Shown: positions 45,142-53,847, numbered from the stretch's first letter. The stretch is 64,000 nt of DNA from Rathayibacter agropyri (GCF_013249015.1 NZ_JABRPL010000003.1:182467-246466); one strand, 5' to 3'. A program made the numbers and translations. Notes: generated by a model from the letters alone, not told the origin.

Positions 45142-46029
45142 TCAGTCCACGGCTTTGACGCTATGCCCGCCAAACTGGTTGCGGAGCGCCGCGACCGCCT
45201 TCATCGCGGGAGAGTCCTCCTGGCGCGAGACGAAACGGGCGAAGATCGACGCGCTGATCGTGGGTACCGGGACGGCGTTGTTGATGGCCTCCTCGATGGT
45301 CCATCGGCCCTCGCCCGAGTCCTGCACGTAGCCCTCGATGTTCGTGAAGTCGGGGTCCTGTTCCAGCGCACGGACGAGGAGTTCGAGCAGCCAGGAGCGG
45401 ACGACCGTCCCGCGCTGCCAGGCCTTAAAGGTGCCGGTGACGTCCTTGATGATGTCGCTGCGGGTCTCGAGCAGTTCGTATCCCTCGGCGAACGCCTGCA
45501 TCAGCGCGTACTCGATGCCGTTGTGCACCATTTTCGCGTAGTGGCCGGCGCCGACCTCGCCCACGTGGACGAAACCCTCCTCGCGGGGACCCTCGGGGCG
45601 TAGCGCGTCGAAGACGGGCATCGCGTAGTCGACCAGTTCTTTCGGTCCGCCGACCATCAGGCCATAGCCGTTCTGGAGGCCCCAGACACCGCCGGAGACG
45701 CCGGCGTCGATGTAGTGAATGCCCTTGGGCTTCAGCAGGGCGTCGTGCTTGAAGTCCTCCGTGAAGCGCGAGTTACCGCCGTCGATGACGAGGTCACCCT
45801 CGCCAAGCTTCTCGGACAGGTCTGTGATGACCGCGTCGGTGATCTCCCCTGACGGGACCATGACCCAGACGACACGGGGGGAGGGGAGCCCGGCGATCAT
45901 CTCGTCGAGAGAGGCGGCGTCCGAGACGTCGGGATTGCGGTCGAAGCCGGTGACCTCGACACCCTTCTCGCGGAGGCGGGAGCGCATGTTGTCGCCCATC
46001 TTGCCGAGGCCGACGAGTCCGATGTGCAT
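45142..46029 (-). CDS. gnd: 6-phosphogluconate dehydrogenase, decarboxylating (GndA type)
   Basis: 295 residues, the short form rather than the 470-residue enzyme. NAD(P)-binding Rossmann start MHIGLVGLGKMGDNMRSRLR, the substrate motif VIDGGNSRFTEDFKHDALL, DAGVSGGVWGLQNGYGLMVG, and catalytic Lys in GHYAKMVHNGIEYALMQAFA. It converts 6-phosphogluconate to ribulose 5-phosphate and CO2 in the pentose phosphate pathway. Location between dnaN and recF is shared with Streptomyces and relatives; the gene has no evident role in replication. Confidence 0.94.
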   Translation of the reverse strand: MHIGLVGLGKMGDNMRSRLREKGVEVTGFDRNPDVSDAASLDEMIAGLPSPRVVWVMVPSGEITDAVITDLSEKLGEGDLVIDGGNSRFTEDFKHDALLKPKGIHYIDAGVSGGVWGLQNGYGLMVGGPKELVDYAMPVFDALRPEGPREEGFVHVGEVGAGHYAKMVHNGIEYALMQAFAEGYELLETRSDIIKDVTGTFKAWQRGTVVRSWLLELLVRALEQDPDFTNIEGYVQDSGEGRWTIEEAINNAVPVPTISASIFARFVSRQEDSPAMKAVAALRNQFGGHSVKAVD

Positions 46030-46129
46030 GGTGAACCTTCCTGGATTCGATGTCCGGCGGGCGGGCGCTCGTCGGGAGCGGATCGGTCGCGGCGCTGCGA
46101 TCCGAAAATGCTGGCGCCAAAAATACTGA

Positions 46130-47281
46130 TTAGCGCAGGAGCAGGTTGGGCTGGAGCAGGTAGCGGTAGCTGTCGCTGCCGGGCTGCTCGCGTGAGGTCT
46201 GCGCGGTGATCAGGACGGGCCCTGGCTTGTTCGGGTTCTCGGTCTTCGTGAACGCGATCCGCACGAACTCCGAGTGCACCGCGGCGAGACCGTCGAGCAA
46301 GAACTGCGGCTTGAGGGAGACGACGACGTCGTCCCCGGTCACGATCGCGTCGATGCTCTCGGACGCCTGTGCCTGCTCCGAGCCGATGGCCTCGAGCGTG
46401 AGCCCGTCGCTGCTGAAGCTGAAGCGGAGGGCGGCCTCGCGCTCGAGCACGAGCGAAACACGACGGGTGGCCTCGATGAGGTCGCTGGTCGCCATGACCG
46501 CGTAGTTCTCGATGGAAGCGGGGAACAGCCGCTTCACGGGCGGATAGTTGCCCTTGATCAGCAGCGACGTCACCGTCTTGCGGTCGGCCGTGAACGCGAT
46601 CAGTTCGCGCTCGTCGCGATTCGTGATCGCGATCGAGACAGTTCCCGAGTGGCCGAAGGTCTTGCCGACCTCCTGGAGAGTGCGGGCCGGAACCAGCGCG
46701 GTGAGCGGTTGCGCCGGCGCGGGGTTGTCGCCGTTGTCCCAGTCGATCTCGCGAACGGCGACGCGGTACCGGTCGGTCGCGACGAGGCTGATGATGTTCT
46801 CGGTGATCTCAAGCTGTACACCGGTGATGACGGGAGTCACGTCGTCGCGGGAGGCGGCGACCGCTACCTGCGACACGGCCGCAGCGAAGGCGTCAGCCGG
46901 GACGAGGCCGGTGGACGCGTCGATCTCGGGAACGCTCGGGTACTCCTCCACGGGCATCTGCAAGAGCGTGAAGTGCGCGGACCCGGCCGAGACCGAGACG
47001 CGCGACTCCTGGGTGGCAATGCGCACGGGAGCGTTGGGCAGCCGGTTGGCGATGTCTGCGAGGAGGCGGCCCGACACCAGCACGGTCCCCGTTTCCTCGA
47101 CGTCGGCGGCGATCTGCGTCTGCGCCGAGACTTCGTAGTCGAAGGAGGAGAGCGTCAGACCCTCCGCTGTTGCCTCGATGAGGACCCCCGAGAGGATCGG
47201 CAACGTCGTGCGCTGCGGTAGCAGCTTTACCGCGAAGGACACCGCCTCGCTGAAGACATCGCGGTTGGCTTGGAACCTCAC
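46130..47281 (-). CDS. dnaN: DnaN, DNA polymerase III beta sliding clamp
   Basis: 383 residues from a GTG at 47281 (VRFQANRDVFSEAVSFAVKL LPQRTT as read); the open frame upstream adds a basic non-family stretch. Clamp-family segments: LPILSGVLIEATAEGLTLSS, LLADIANRLPNAPVRIATQE, VTPVITGVQLEITENIISLV and the C-terminal VLITAQTSREQPGSDSYRYL then LQPNLLLR. It forms the dimeric ring that tethers polymerase to DNA. Separated from dnaA by the origin region. Confidence 0.97.
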   Translation of the reverse strand: MRFQANRDVFSEAVSFAVKLLPQRTTLPILSGVLIEATAEGLTLSSFDYEVSAQTQIAADVEETGTVLVSGRLLADIANRLPNAPVRIATQESRVSVSAGSAHFTLLQMPVEEYPSVPEIDASTGLVPADAFAAAVSQVAVAASRDDVTPVITGVQLEITENIISLVATDRYRVAVREIDWDNGDNPAPAQPLTALVPARTLQEVGKTFGHSGTVSIAITNRDERELIAFTADRKTVTSLLIKGNYPPVKRLFPASIENYAVMATSDLIEATRRVSLVLEREAALRFSFSSDGLTLEAIGSEQAQASESIDAIVTGDDVVVSLKPQFLLDGLAAVHSEFVRIAFTKTENPNKPGPVLITAQTSREQPGSDSYRYLLQPNLLLR

Positions 47282-47778
47282 GAGTACACCCCTGACGAGT
47301 CGCGGACGAAGACCGTCGCCCATCGTACCTGCCGGGCTCGTCGAGGTTGGCAGAGGTGGCGGCCCGAACAGGTTTGACCGGCTGTGGAGAGGTTGCTGGT
47401 CGGCCCCTGATTAAAGAGAGAACTGCGTTAACAGTGTTAACACGTGTGGAAACTGTGGAAAGCGCACCCGCGCCCTAGGGAACGCTGGGATGGGGCGGGG
47501 TCGGCTCTGTGGAGGGCATGTGGGCGCGGTCGTGGACGGCCTGTGGAGCGATCAGGACCGACTGGCCGCCGTCCACAGGTGAACGATGCAGTCGCACAGA
47601 TCGAGCGCGGTTGTCCACAGTTATCCACAGGTTCTTCACACTGTGGAAATCGCGCCAAAGACCTCCCACTGACAGGGATGGTCCAGCCGCAGGCGGAGTT
47701 CCCGACAGCGCCTGCGGACCCTGATTCGTCCCGGTGGCCGTCGAGGCGACAGCTCCTCCGTAGAGCCGGAATCGCGCG
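47282..47778. other. oriC: oriC, main part (dnaN-dnaA intergenic region)
   Basis: About 500 non-coding bases. DnaA boxes: TTGTCCACA (47611-47619), perfect TTATCCACA (47621-47629), TTCTTCACA (47632-47640), reversed TGTGGAAAT (47642-47650), TGTGGAAAC (47445-47453), TGTGGAAAG (47454-47462) and TGTGGA half-boxes near 47508 and 47542. A perfect palindrome GTTAACA-G-TGTTAAC lies at 47427-47441 in an AT-rich patch (47409-47441) that could be the unwinding element. Position and box density match actinobacterial origins. Confidence 0.9.
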
Positions 47779-49203
47779 CTAGCGGTTGGTCTTGATGCGG
47801 GTGGTCAGCTCGGTGACCTGGTTGTAGATGCTGCGGCGTTCCTTCATCAGCTCCGAGATCTTCTTGTTCGCATACATCACGGTGGTGTGGTCGCGGTTGC
47901 CGAACAGCTGGCCGATCTTGGGCAGTGACAGGTTCGTCAGCTCTCGGCACAGGTACATCGCGATCTGGCGCGCGGTGGCCACCGCCTGCGAGCGGGAGGA
48001 GCCGTAGAGGTCGTCGACCGTGAGCTTGAAGTAGTCGGCGGTGTGATTGATGATGTCGACCGGCGAGATGACGTTGTCTTCGTCGAGCGTGATCAGGTCT
48101 TTCAGCACCGTCTGCACGAGCGACATGTCGACCGGCGTGCGGTTGAGGCTCGCGAAAGCGGTGACGCGGATCAGCGTCCCCTCGAGCTCGCGGATGTTAC
48201 TCGAGACCTTCGACGCCATGAATTCGAGGATCTCGTCGGGGACAAGCAGCTTCTCGCTGACGGCCTTCTTGCGGAGGATCGCGATGCGCGTCTCGAGGTC
48301 GGGCGCCTGCACGTCGGTGATGAGGCCCCACTCGAAGCGCGAGCGCATCCGGTCCTCGAAGCCGGTCAGTGCCTTCGGCGGTAAATCGGAGGTGATCACG
48401 ACCTGCTTGTTGTGGTCGTGCAGCTGGTTGAAGGTGTGGAAGAACGCTTCCTGCGTCTCCGCCTTGCCCTGCAGGAACTGGATGTCATCGATCAAAAGGA
48501 TGTCGACGTTGCGGTACCGGCCGTGGAACGCGTTGCCCCGGTTGTTCGCGATCGAGTTGATGAAGTCGTTGGTGAACTCCTCGCTCGACACGTAGCGCAC
48601 GCGGATCCCCGGATACAGGCTCATCGCATAGTGGCCGATCGCGTGCAGGAGGTGCGTCTTGCCCAGTCCGGAGTCGCCGTAGACGAACAGCGGGTTGTAG
48701 GCCTTCGCCGGGGCCTCGGCGACGGCGACCGCAGCGGCGTGGGCGAAGCGGTTCGATCCTCCGATGACGAAGTTGTCGAAGCTGTACTTGGGATTCAGTC
48801 GGGTGTCGGTCGCCGGCATCGTGCGCAACTCTTCGACCGCGCGGACCGGAGCGAGGGTCGCGGACGAGCCGGTGACCGGCTCGAACGGGTTCATAGACTC
48901 CTGCGCCGAGGGGGAGCTCAGCGGCTCGTGCTCGATGTCCGGATTCACGACGAAGGCGAACGTCGTGACGCCGAAAGAGTCGTCGAGGGTGCCGATCGCG
49001 CTGAGGAGGGGGACCCGCACACGCTGTTCGAGCATCCCGCGGGTGAACTCATTGGGAACCTCGAGGTAGAAGGTGCCCGCCATGATGCCCTTGGGTTCCA
49101 CGAGCGAAACGAAGCCGTAGAGGGGAGCGGTGATCCGCTCGTCTTGGGACAGTGCGCCGAGGATCACGTTCCACGCGTCGACCATCGACGTGTCGTCTGG
49201 CAT
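47779..49203 (-). CDS. dnaA: DnaA, chromosomal replication initiator
   Basis: 474 residues from the ATG at 49203; the open frame upstream translates a tandem repeat and is not coding. Domain I about 1-90 (AWNVILGALSQDERITAPLY), variable linker 91-135, AAA+ ATPase with Walker A GDSGLGKT 176-183 and Walker B VDILLIDDIQFL, sensor region, and the C-terminal DNA-binding domain with QVATARQIAMYLCRE-type helix and the signature FGNRDHTTVMYANKKI. It binds the DnaA boxes on both sides of its gene and opens the origin. Confidence 0.98.
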   Translation of the reverse strand: MPDDTSMVDAWNVILGALSQDERITAPLYGFVSLVEPKGIMAGTFYLEVPNEFTRGMLEQRVRVPLLSAIGTLDDSFGVTTFAFVVNPDIEHEPLSSPSAQESMNPFEPVTGSSATLAPVRAVEELRTMPATDTRLNPKYSFDNFVIGGSNRFAHAAAVAVAEAPAKAYNPLFVYGDSGLGKTHLLHAIGHYAMSLYPGIRVRYVSSEEFTNDFINSIANNRGNAFHGRYRNVDILLIDDIQFLQGKAETQEAFFHTFNQLHDHNKQVVITSDLPPKALTGFEDRMRSRFEWGLITDVQAPDLETRIAILRKKAVSEKLLVPDEILEFMASKVSSNIRELEGTLIRVTAFASLNRTPVDMSLVQTVLKDLITLDEDNVISPVDIINHTADYFKLTVDDLYGSSRSQAVATARQIAMYLCRELTNLSLPKIGQLFGNRDHTTVMYANKKISELMKERRSIYNQVTELTTRIKTNR

Positions 49204-49226
49204 GTGTCTCCGGTCCTCGTCGCTCT

Positions 49227-49284
49227 GTCGGTGTCGCTGTGAAGTCGGTGTCGCTGTGAAGTCGGTGTCGCTGTGAAGTCGGTG
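49227..49284. repeat. 17-bp tandem repeat in the dnaA leader
   Basis: Three perfect copies of a 17-bp unit (GTCGGTGTCGCTGTGAA) at 49227-49243, 49244-49260 and 49261-49277, plus 7 bases of a fourth. It ends 24 bases before the dnaA start codon on the minus strand, so it would be in the dnaA 5' untranslated leader. Confidence 0.95.
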
Positions 49285-49583
49285 CGCTGGGAGATCTCTG
49301 TCGGACGTCGTCGCCCGGAGGCCTGGCGAGGGGCCGGTTCGGGACGGGACGCCGTGTCCTCGAAAGAGACGACGTCGGGTCGGCTTCTCCACAGGTTTAT
49401 CCACCGATCCCGGGCGATTCCAGCACGGGCGCGGAAGAACGCGGGTCCGCCTGTGGATAAATGCGGTTCAACACGGTAACGAACGGAGCCGACGGGAGAC
49501 AAATCCACCACAGCAACACCCGCGTGTCAATGCAGGGAAGGCGCCGTCCCGTGTGCAGAATCGAGGTTTCGCGGTGTCCACAT

Positions 49584-49612
49584 TTGACCGGTGACGGTGC
49601 AGGCCGTAGCTT
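49584..49612 (+). promoter_or_regulatory. Candidate rpmH promoter
   Basis: TTGACC (49584-49589), 17-base spacer, TAGCTT (49607-49612). It gives a leader of about 150 bases before the rpmH ATG. Proposed by eye only; the -10 is imperfect. Confidence 0.4.
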
Positions 49613-49766
49613 TAATCAGTTGACGCCTGCCCGGTGTCGTCCGAGCAGCCCTCGCGGGCCCTGCATGGTCGAAGCCGGGCACCCCTTCTTCCCGGAGGAT
49701 CCGGAGTTGCCGCCCTCGAGGGTGGAGCCGGTTCGTGCCGCGGAACACGTACGTGGAGATCTGATT

Positions 49767-49904
49767 ATGAGCAAGCGAACCTTCCAGCCGAACAACCGTC
49801 GTCGCGCCAAGGTGCACGGCTTCCGTCTTCGCATGCGCACCCGTGCCGGCCGCGCCATCTTGAGCGCCCGCCGCGCCAAGGGGCGCACCGAGCTCTCCGC
49901 GTAG
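49767..49904 (+). CDS. rpmH: Ribosomal protein L34
   Basis: 45 residues: [20 protein letters not shown] followed by [25 protein letters not shown], the complete basic L34 sequence. A component of the large ribosomal subunit. First gene of the rpmH-rnpA-yidD-yidC-jag-rsmG run rightward from the origin; a GTGGAGA-like site precedes the start. Confidence 0.98.
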   Translation: MSKRTFQPNNRRRAKVHGFRLRMRTRAGRAILSARRAKGRTELSA

Positions 49905-49926
49905 TACCGAACGGTACCGACCAGCG

Positions 49927-50280
49927 GTGCTGGCCAGAGCCAATCGCATCGTCCACGGAGGCGAGTATCGGACTGTCGTCCGTCGCGGTGTGCGGTCCAC
50001 GGGACCGCACACCGTCACGTATGTCCGGCGGACGCCCGGAACGACTCCCGTGCGGTTTGGCTTCATCGTCGCGAAGACGGTCGGAACGGCCGTGACGCGC
50101 AACACCGTCCGCCGCAGGCTCAAGGCGGTGGCGTTCGAGTTCGTGGCCCAGACCGATCCGGGGACGGACGTGGTCATTCGCGCGCTGCCGAGCAGTGCCG
50201 AGGCGTCGTGGTCGGAGTTGCGCGAGGAGTTCGCCAGCGCGATGGCGCGGATCTCGCGGAAGGCCGGAGGTCTTCGATGA
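49927..50280 (+). CDS. rnpA: Ribonuclease P protein component
   Basis: 117 residues from a GTG. The family signature is seen in VRFGFIVAKTVGTAVTRNTV followed by RRRLKAVAFEF (the RNR-type RNA-binding region), with an N-terminal ANRIVHGGEYRTVVRRG. It assists the RNase P RNA in maturing tRNA 5' ends. 22 bases after rpmH; its stop overlaps the yidD start (ATGA). Confidence 0.95.
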   Translation: MLARANRIVHGGEYRTVVRRGVRSTGPHTVTYVRRTPGTTPVRFGFIVAKTVGTAVTRNTVRRRLKAVAFEFVAQTDPGTDVVIRALPSSAEASWSELREEFASAMARISRKAGGLR

Positions 50281-50639
50281 CCGCGGTACTCCCCTCCGCT
50301 TCCTCGTGGCCGACGCGACTCGCCTGGGGCGTGCTGTTGCTGCCACGTAACATCGGCATCCTCCTGCTTCTCGTCTACCGCCGGGTCATCTCTCCGCTGT
50401 ATGGCGAGGTCTGCCGCTACTACCCCTCGTGCTCCGCGTACGCGCTTCAGGCAGTCCAGCTTCACGGGCTCGTCCTCGGCTCCGTCCTCGCGACCCGTCG
50501 GCTCCTCCGCTGCCACCCGTGGGCGGCCGGTGGAGTCGACGACGTCCCGACCTCGATCCCTCTGCACCGACCGGCTCCCGGCCGGATCCGCTTCGCCGTG
50601 ACGCGAGCCGGATTCGTCGTGGGTCCTCGAAAGGACTGA
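50277..50639 (+). CDS. yidD: YidD, membrane protein insertion efficiency factor
   Basis: 120 residues from the ATG at 50277. The family core is complete: YRRVISPLYGEVCRYYPSCS, AYALQAVQLHGLVLGSVLAT, RRLLRCHPWAAGGVDDVP with the conserved cysteines. An extra N-terminal hydrophobic segment (LAWGVLLLPRNIGILLLLVY) may anchor it. YidD is linked to YidC-mediated membrane insertion. Coupled to rnpA by overlap and 9 bases before yidC. Confidence 0.94.
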   Translation: MTAVLPSASSWPTRLAWGVLLLPRNIGILLLLVYRRVISPLYGEVCRYYPSCSAYALQAVQLHGLVLGSVLATRRLLRCHPWAAGGVDDVPTSIPLHRPAPGRIRFAVTRAGFVVGPRKD

Positions 50640-50648
50640 CCCCACTTC

Positions 50649-51608
50649 ATGGACTTCATCGGCACGATCCTCTGGCCCCTCAAATGGGTGGTCGAGCTGC
50701 TCCTTGTCGCCTTCCACCAACTGCTGACGTTCACCGGCATGGAAGCGGCCGCGGGCATCACCTGGGTGCTCTCGATCGTGGGCCTCGTCATCGTCATCCG
50801 CGCCGCGCTCATCCCGATCTTCGTCAAGCAGATCAAGAGCCAGCGTCGGATGCTCGAGGTCGCGCCGCAGCTCAAGAAGATCCAGGACAAGTACAAGGGC
50901 AAGCGCGATCAGCTCTCCCGCGAGGCGATGTCCCGCGAGACCATGGAGCTCTACAAGAGGACGGGGACGAATCCGCTCGCCTCGTGCCTCCCGCTGCTCA
51001 TTCAGATGCCGATCTTCTTCAGCCTGTTCTCGGTGCTGAACGCGGCGCAGCACAGCCAGAAGGGCGTCGGCCCGCTCGATGAGACGCTCGCGCGTCAGTT
51101 CGGCGAGGCCAACCTCTTCAGTGTCGCCCCGCTGCACCAGTCGATTCAGGGCGCGCTCGCGCAGGGTGGCCAGGAGCCGGTCATCATCATCGCGGTGATC
51201 ATGGTGGTCCTGATGACTGCCTCGCAGTTCATCACGCAGCTGCAGATCGTCTCGAAGAACATGTCACCCGAGGCCAAGGCATCGCCGACCTTCAAGCAGC
51301 AGCGCATTCTGCTCTACATCCTCCCGCTCGTCTTCGCCTTCTCGGGCTTCGCGTTCCCTCTCGGCGTCATGTTCTACTGGCTGACCTCGAACATCTGGAC
51401 GATGATTCAGCAGTTCATCGTTATCCGGAACATGCCAACCCCGGGCAGCGAGGCCGCGAAGGCGCGCGAAGAGCGCTTGCGCCGCAAGGGCAAGCTCGTC
51501 GAGGAGACGACCGCCGCCGGCGACGTCACCCTCGTCGAGAAGAAGGCCGTGCAGCGCCCTCAGCCTGTGAGTAAGAACCGCTCCAAGAAGCAAGCCGGAA
51601 AGAAGTAG
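50649..51608 (+). CDS. yidC: YidC/OxaA membrane protein insertase
   Basis: 319 residues. Hydrophobic segments at about 10-60, 110-130, 175-195 and 215-260. Insertase features: IVIRAALIPIFVKQIKSQRR with the groove arginine, a charged hairpin loop (QLKKIQDKYKGKRDQLSREA), then ASCLPLLIQMPIFFSLFSVL and FPLGVMFYWLTSNIWTMIQQ. The lysine-rich C-terminus (RSKKQAGKK) probably contacts ribosomes. It inserts proteins into the membrane with or without SecYEG. Confidence 0.95.
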   Translation: MDFIGTILWPLKWVVELLLVAFHQLLTFTGMEAAAGITWVLSIVGLVIVIRAALIPIFVKQIKSQRRMLEVAPQLKKIQDKYKGKRDQLSREAMSRETMELYKRTGTNPLASCLPLLIQMPIFFSLFSVLNAAQHSQKGVGPLDETLARQFGEANLFSVAPLHQSIQGALAQGGQEPVIIIAVIMVVLMTASQFITQLQIVSKNMSPEAKASPTFKQQRILLYILPLVFAFSGFAFPLGVMFYWLTSNIWTMIQQFIVIRNMPTPGSEAAKAREERLRRKGKLVEETTAAGDVTLVEKKAVQRPQPVSKNRSKKQAGKK

Positions 51609-51615
51609 GGCCGTC

Positions 51616-52179
51616 ATGACCGATCCGATGCAGACCGTCGCCCAGACCAGTGTGGAGGAGGATGCCCGCGTCACCTCGGCGTCCGTCTCGGAGGGGACCG
51701 ACGAGGCTCCCGAGTCGACGCTCTCGCAGCTTGAGGAGGAGGGCGACGTCGCCGCGGACTATATCGAGGAGTTCCTCGATATCTGCGACCTCGACGGCGA
51801 TATCGACATCGAGGTGCGCAATGGCCGCTCCTACCTCTCGGTCACCGCCACGGGCGAGACGAACCTCCGCGTGCTGTCGCGACCCGATGCCGTCCAGGCC
51901 CTTCAAGAACTCACCCGGCTGGCGGTGCAGACGAAGACCGGCGCATATTCACGCCTGATCCTCGACATTGGTGGCTCGCGCGAGGCTCGCGAGGTGGAGC
52001 TGGCGCAGCTGGTCGACCGTGCCATCGAGCGCATCGAGGAGGGGGCGACATCGGCGTCGCTCCCGCCGATGTCGTCGTACGAGCGGAAGCTGGTGCACGA
52101 CATGGTGGGCGAGCGCGGTTTCGTTTCGGAGTCGCGTGGCGAGGCACGCGAGCGCCACACCGTCATCACCCGCGGCTAA
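51616..52179 (+). CDS. jag: Jag/KhpB-like RNA-binding protein (KH and R3H domains)
   Basis: 187 residues. An acidic N-terminus (about 1-45) precedes a KH domain (VAADYIEEFLDICDLDGDID, then RNGRSYLSVTATGETNLRVL and RPDAVQALQELTRLAVQTKT) and an R3H domain (PPMSSYERKLVHDMVGERGF, SESRGEARERHTVI). No Jag_N domain, as is usual in actinobacteria. The family binds RNA and affects cell shape and division. Next to yidC as in most Gram-positives. Confidence 0.92.
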   Translation: MTDPMQTVAQTSVEEDARVTSASVSEGTDEAPESTLSQLEEEGDVAADYIEEFLDICDLDGDIDIEVRNGRSYLSVTATGETNLRVLSRPDAVQALQELTRLAVQTKTGAYSRLILDIGGSREAREVELAQLVDRAIERIEEGATSASLPPMSSYERKLVHDMVGERGFVSESRGEARERHTVITRG

Positions 52180-52184
52180 GCCCT

Positions 52185-52814
52185 GTGGAGCCGACCCTCG
52201 AGCCGGAGCCGACTGCCGCTTCCGCGATCGCCGGTGAACGTCTGCCGGCGCTGCGTCGGTTCACTGCGGCGTTAGCTGAGCAGGGCGAGGAGCGCGGGCT
52301 GATCGGACCGCTTGAACTCCCCCGCCTGTGGACGCGGCACGTTCTCAACAGCGCCCTGGTGGCTCCTCTCCTCCGTCCCGGTTTGGTCGGTGACGTGGGG
52401 AGTGGCGCAGGTCTTCCGGGGCTCGTATTGGCCATCGTGCGGCCCGACGTGCGTTTCGTGCTCATTGAGCCGATGGAGCGACGCATTCTCTGGCTGCAAG
52501 AACAGGTTGATGCACTCGGTCTCGATAATGTCTCAGTTCTTCGAGCTCGGGCCGAGGAGGTTCGACTTCCGGAACCGCTCGATCAGGTGACAGCACGCGC
52601 GGTGAGCGCTCTCTCCAAGCTGATCCCGCTGACTGCGCCTCTACTCCGACCGGGTGGCGAGCTCGTGCTGCTCAAGGGCATCAATGCGGAGAGAGAGATC
52701 GAGGCCGCCTCGAAGCAGATCAAGCGGTTCCGACTCTCCCCGCCGGAGGTCGTGGTTCTCGGCAACGGCGTGCTCTCCGAGGTGACACGGGTGGTCCGGG
52801 CTACAGTGGGATGA
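52185..52814 (+). CDS. rsmG: RsmG, 16S rRNA (guanine-N7) methyltransferase
   Basis: 209 residues from a GTG 5 bases after the jag stop. SAM-binding motif VGDVGSGAGLPGLVLAIVRP, RsmG family region LPRLWTRHVLNSALVAPLLR, FVLIEPMERRILWLQEQVDA and TARAVSALSKLIPLTAPLLR then GGELVLLKG. It methylates N7 of G527 (E. coli numbering) in 16S rRNA; loss gives low-level streptomycin resistance. Confidence 0.95.
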   Translation: MEPTLEPEPTAASAIAGERLPALRRFTAALAEQGEERGLIGPLELPRLWTRHVLNSALVAPLLRPGLVGDVGSGAGLPGLVLAIVRPDVRFVLIEPMERRILWLQEQVDALGLDNVSVLRARAEEVRLPEPLDQVTARAVSALSKLIPLTAPLLRPGGELVLLKGINAEREIEAASKQIKRFRLSPPEVVVLGNGVLSEVTRVVRATVG

Positions 52815-52895
52815 TCGCGACGACGACGCAGTGAGTAGCTCGACTCCCCGGCCGTTGACTCCTCGGTGCCCCCACCTGTCCCCCGTTGAGTAGAG

Positions 52896-52909
52896 GTTTC
52901 ACGTGAAAC
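52896..52909. other. parS: parS site 1, overlapping the parA start
   Basis: Perfect palindrome GTTTCACGTGAAAC, the consensus ParB binding and CTP-loading site. The parA GTG start (52903-52905) lies inside it, so ParB binding could repress parAB translation or transcription. Confidence 0.97.
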
Positions 52910-53847
52910 AATCCGGTTCCGCCGGCCTGTCCGGGAGCTTCGACTCCTCCACTCCGCTTGCGCGTGAAATCGCCGACATGACGCGGCGACGGGCTCTGCT
53001 CACTGCGCAGCCGCTGCCGAAGCCGGAGTCGACGCGGGTCATCACGATCTCGAATCAGAAGGGCGGCGTCGGCAAGACGACGTCGACCGTCAACCTGGCC
53101 GCGGGGCTCGCTCGGGGAGAGGCGAAGGTCCTCGTCATCGATCTCGATCCCCAGGGCAATGCTTCGACGGCTCTAGGGATCGAGCATCGCGCCGAGACGG
53201 CGAGCGTGTACGACGTCATCGTCAATGACACTCCCCTCGCAGATGTGGTGCAGAAGAGCCCGGAGTTCGCCTCGCTCTACGGCGTGCCGGCGACAATTCA
53301 TCTCGCCGGCGCCGAGATCGAGCTGGTCTCGCTCGTGGCGCGTGAGCAACGGCTCCGCCGAGCGCTCGATCGAATGCTCGAGGGGATGGCCGAGCCCTTC
53401 GACTACGTCTTCATCGATTGCCCCCCGTCCCTCGGCCTGCTGACCATCAATGCCTTTGTCGCAGCGCGCGAGGTTCTCATTCCGATCCAGTGCGAGTACT
53501 ACGCCCTGGAAGGGTTAAGCCAGCTGTTGAAGAACATCGACCTCATCGAGCGCCACCTCAACCCCAATCTCGGCGTCTCGACGATCCTGCTCACGATGTA
53601 CGACGGGCGCACGAATCTCTCTCAGCAGGTTGCAGCTGACGTGCGCGAGCACTTCCCGAAGGAGGTCCTTCGCGCCGTGATCCCCCGCAATGTGCGAATC
53701 TCGGAGGCGCCGAGCTACGGCCAGAGCGTCATCAGCTATGACCCGCAGTCATCCGGGTCGCTGGCATACCTCGAGGCGGCGGCGGAGATCGCGCGTCGCG
53801 GGGCCCGGATCCCGACCAGCGTTCAGACCGAAGGAGAGGCACGCTGA
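52903..53847 (+). CDS. parA: ParA, chromosome partitioning ATPase
   Basis: 314 residues as drawn from the GTG inside parS. The first 45 residues are variable; the ATPase starts at RVITISNQKGGVGKTTSTVN with deviant Walker A KGGVGKT. Switch and Walker B regions: VLVIDLDPQGNASTALGI and DYVFIDCPPSLGLLTINAFV, plus IQCEYYALEGLSQLLKNIDL. ParA forms ATP-dependent patterns on the nucleoid that pull ParB-parS complexes apart. The absence of a ribosome site suggests a leaderless or later start (a methionine near residue 26 is an alternative). Confidence 0.94.
   Translation: MKQSGSAGLSGSFDSSTPLAREIADMTRRRALLTAQPLPKPESTRVITISNQKGGVGKTTSTVNLAAGLARGEAKVLVIDLDPQGNASTALGIEHRAETASVYDVIVNDTPLADVVQKSPEFASLYGVPATIHLAGAEIELVSLVAREQRLRRALDRMLEGMAEPFDYVFIDCPPSLGLLTINAFVAAREVLIPIQCEYYALEGLSQLLKNIDLIERHLNPNLGVSTILLTMYDGRTNLSQQVAADVREHFPKEVLRAVIPRNVRISEAPSYGQSVISYDPQSSGSLAYLEAAAEIARRGARIPTSVQTEGEAR

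Larger units (their letters stand above)
49204..49766. other. dnaA-rpmH intergenic region with additional DnaA boxes
   Basis: About 560 non-coding bases between divergent dnaA and rpmH. It contains a perfect reversed DnaA box TGTGGATAA (49452-49460), near-boxes TTATCCACC (49397-49405) and GTGTCCACA (49574-49582), and a 17-bp tandem repeat next to dnaA. It carries the dnaA promoter(s), probably autoregulated by DnaA, and the rpmH promoter. It may form a second module of the origin. Confidence 0.75.

Noticed and set aside
49227-49284. CRISPR-like repeats near dnaA
   Set aside because: Units are directly adjacent 17-mers without spacers and there are no cas genes.
49285-49404. Upstream extension of the DnaA reading frame to 49404
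   Set aside because: It lies beyond the 17-bp tandem repeat, which the extended frame would also have to translate, and does not resemble DnaA; the start at 49203 fits the family.
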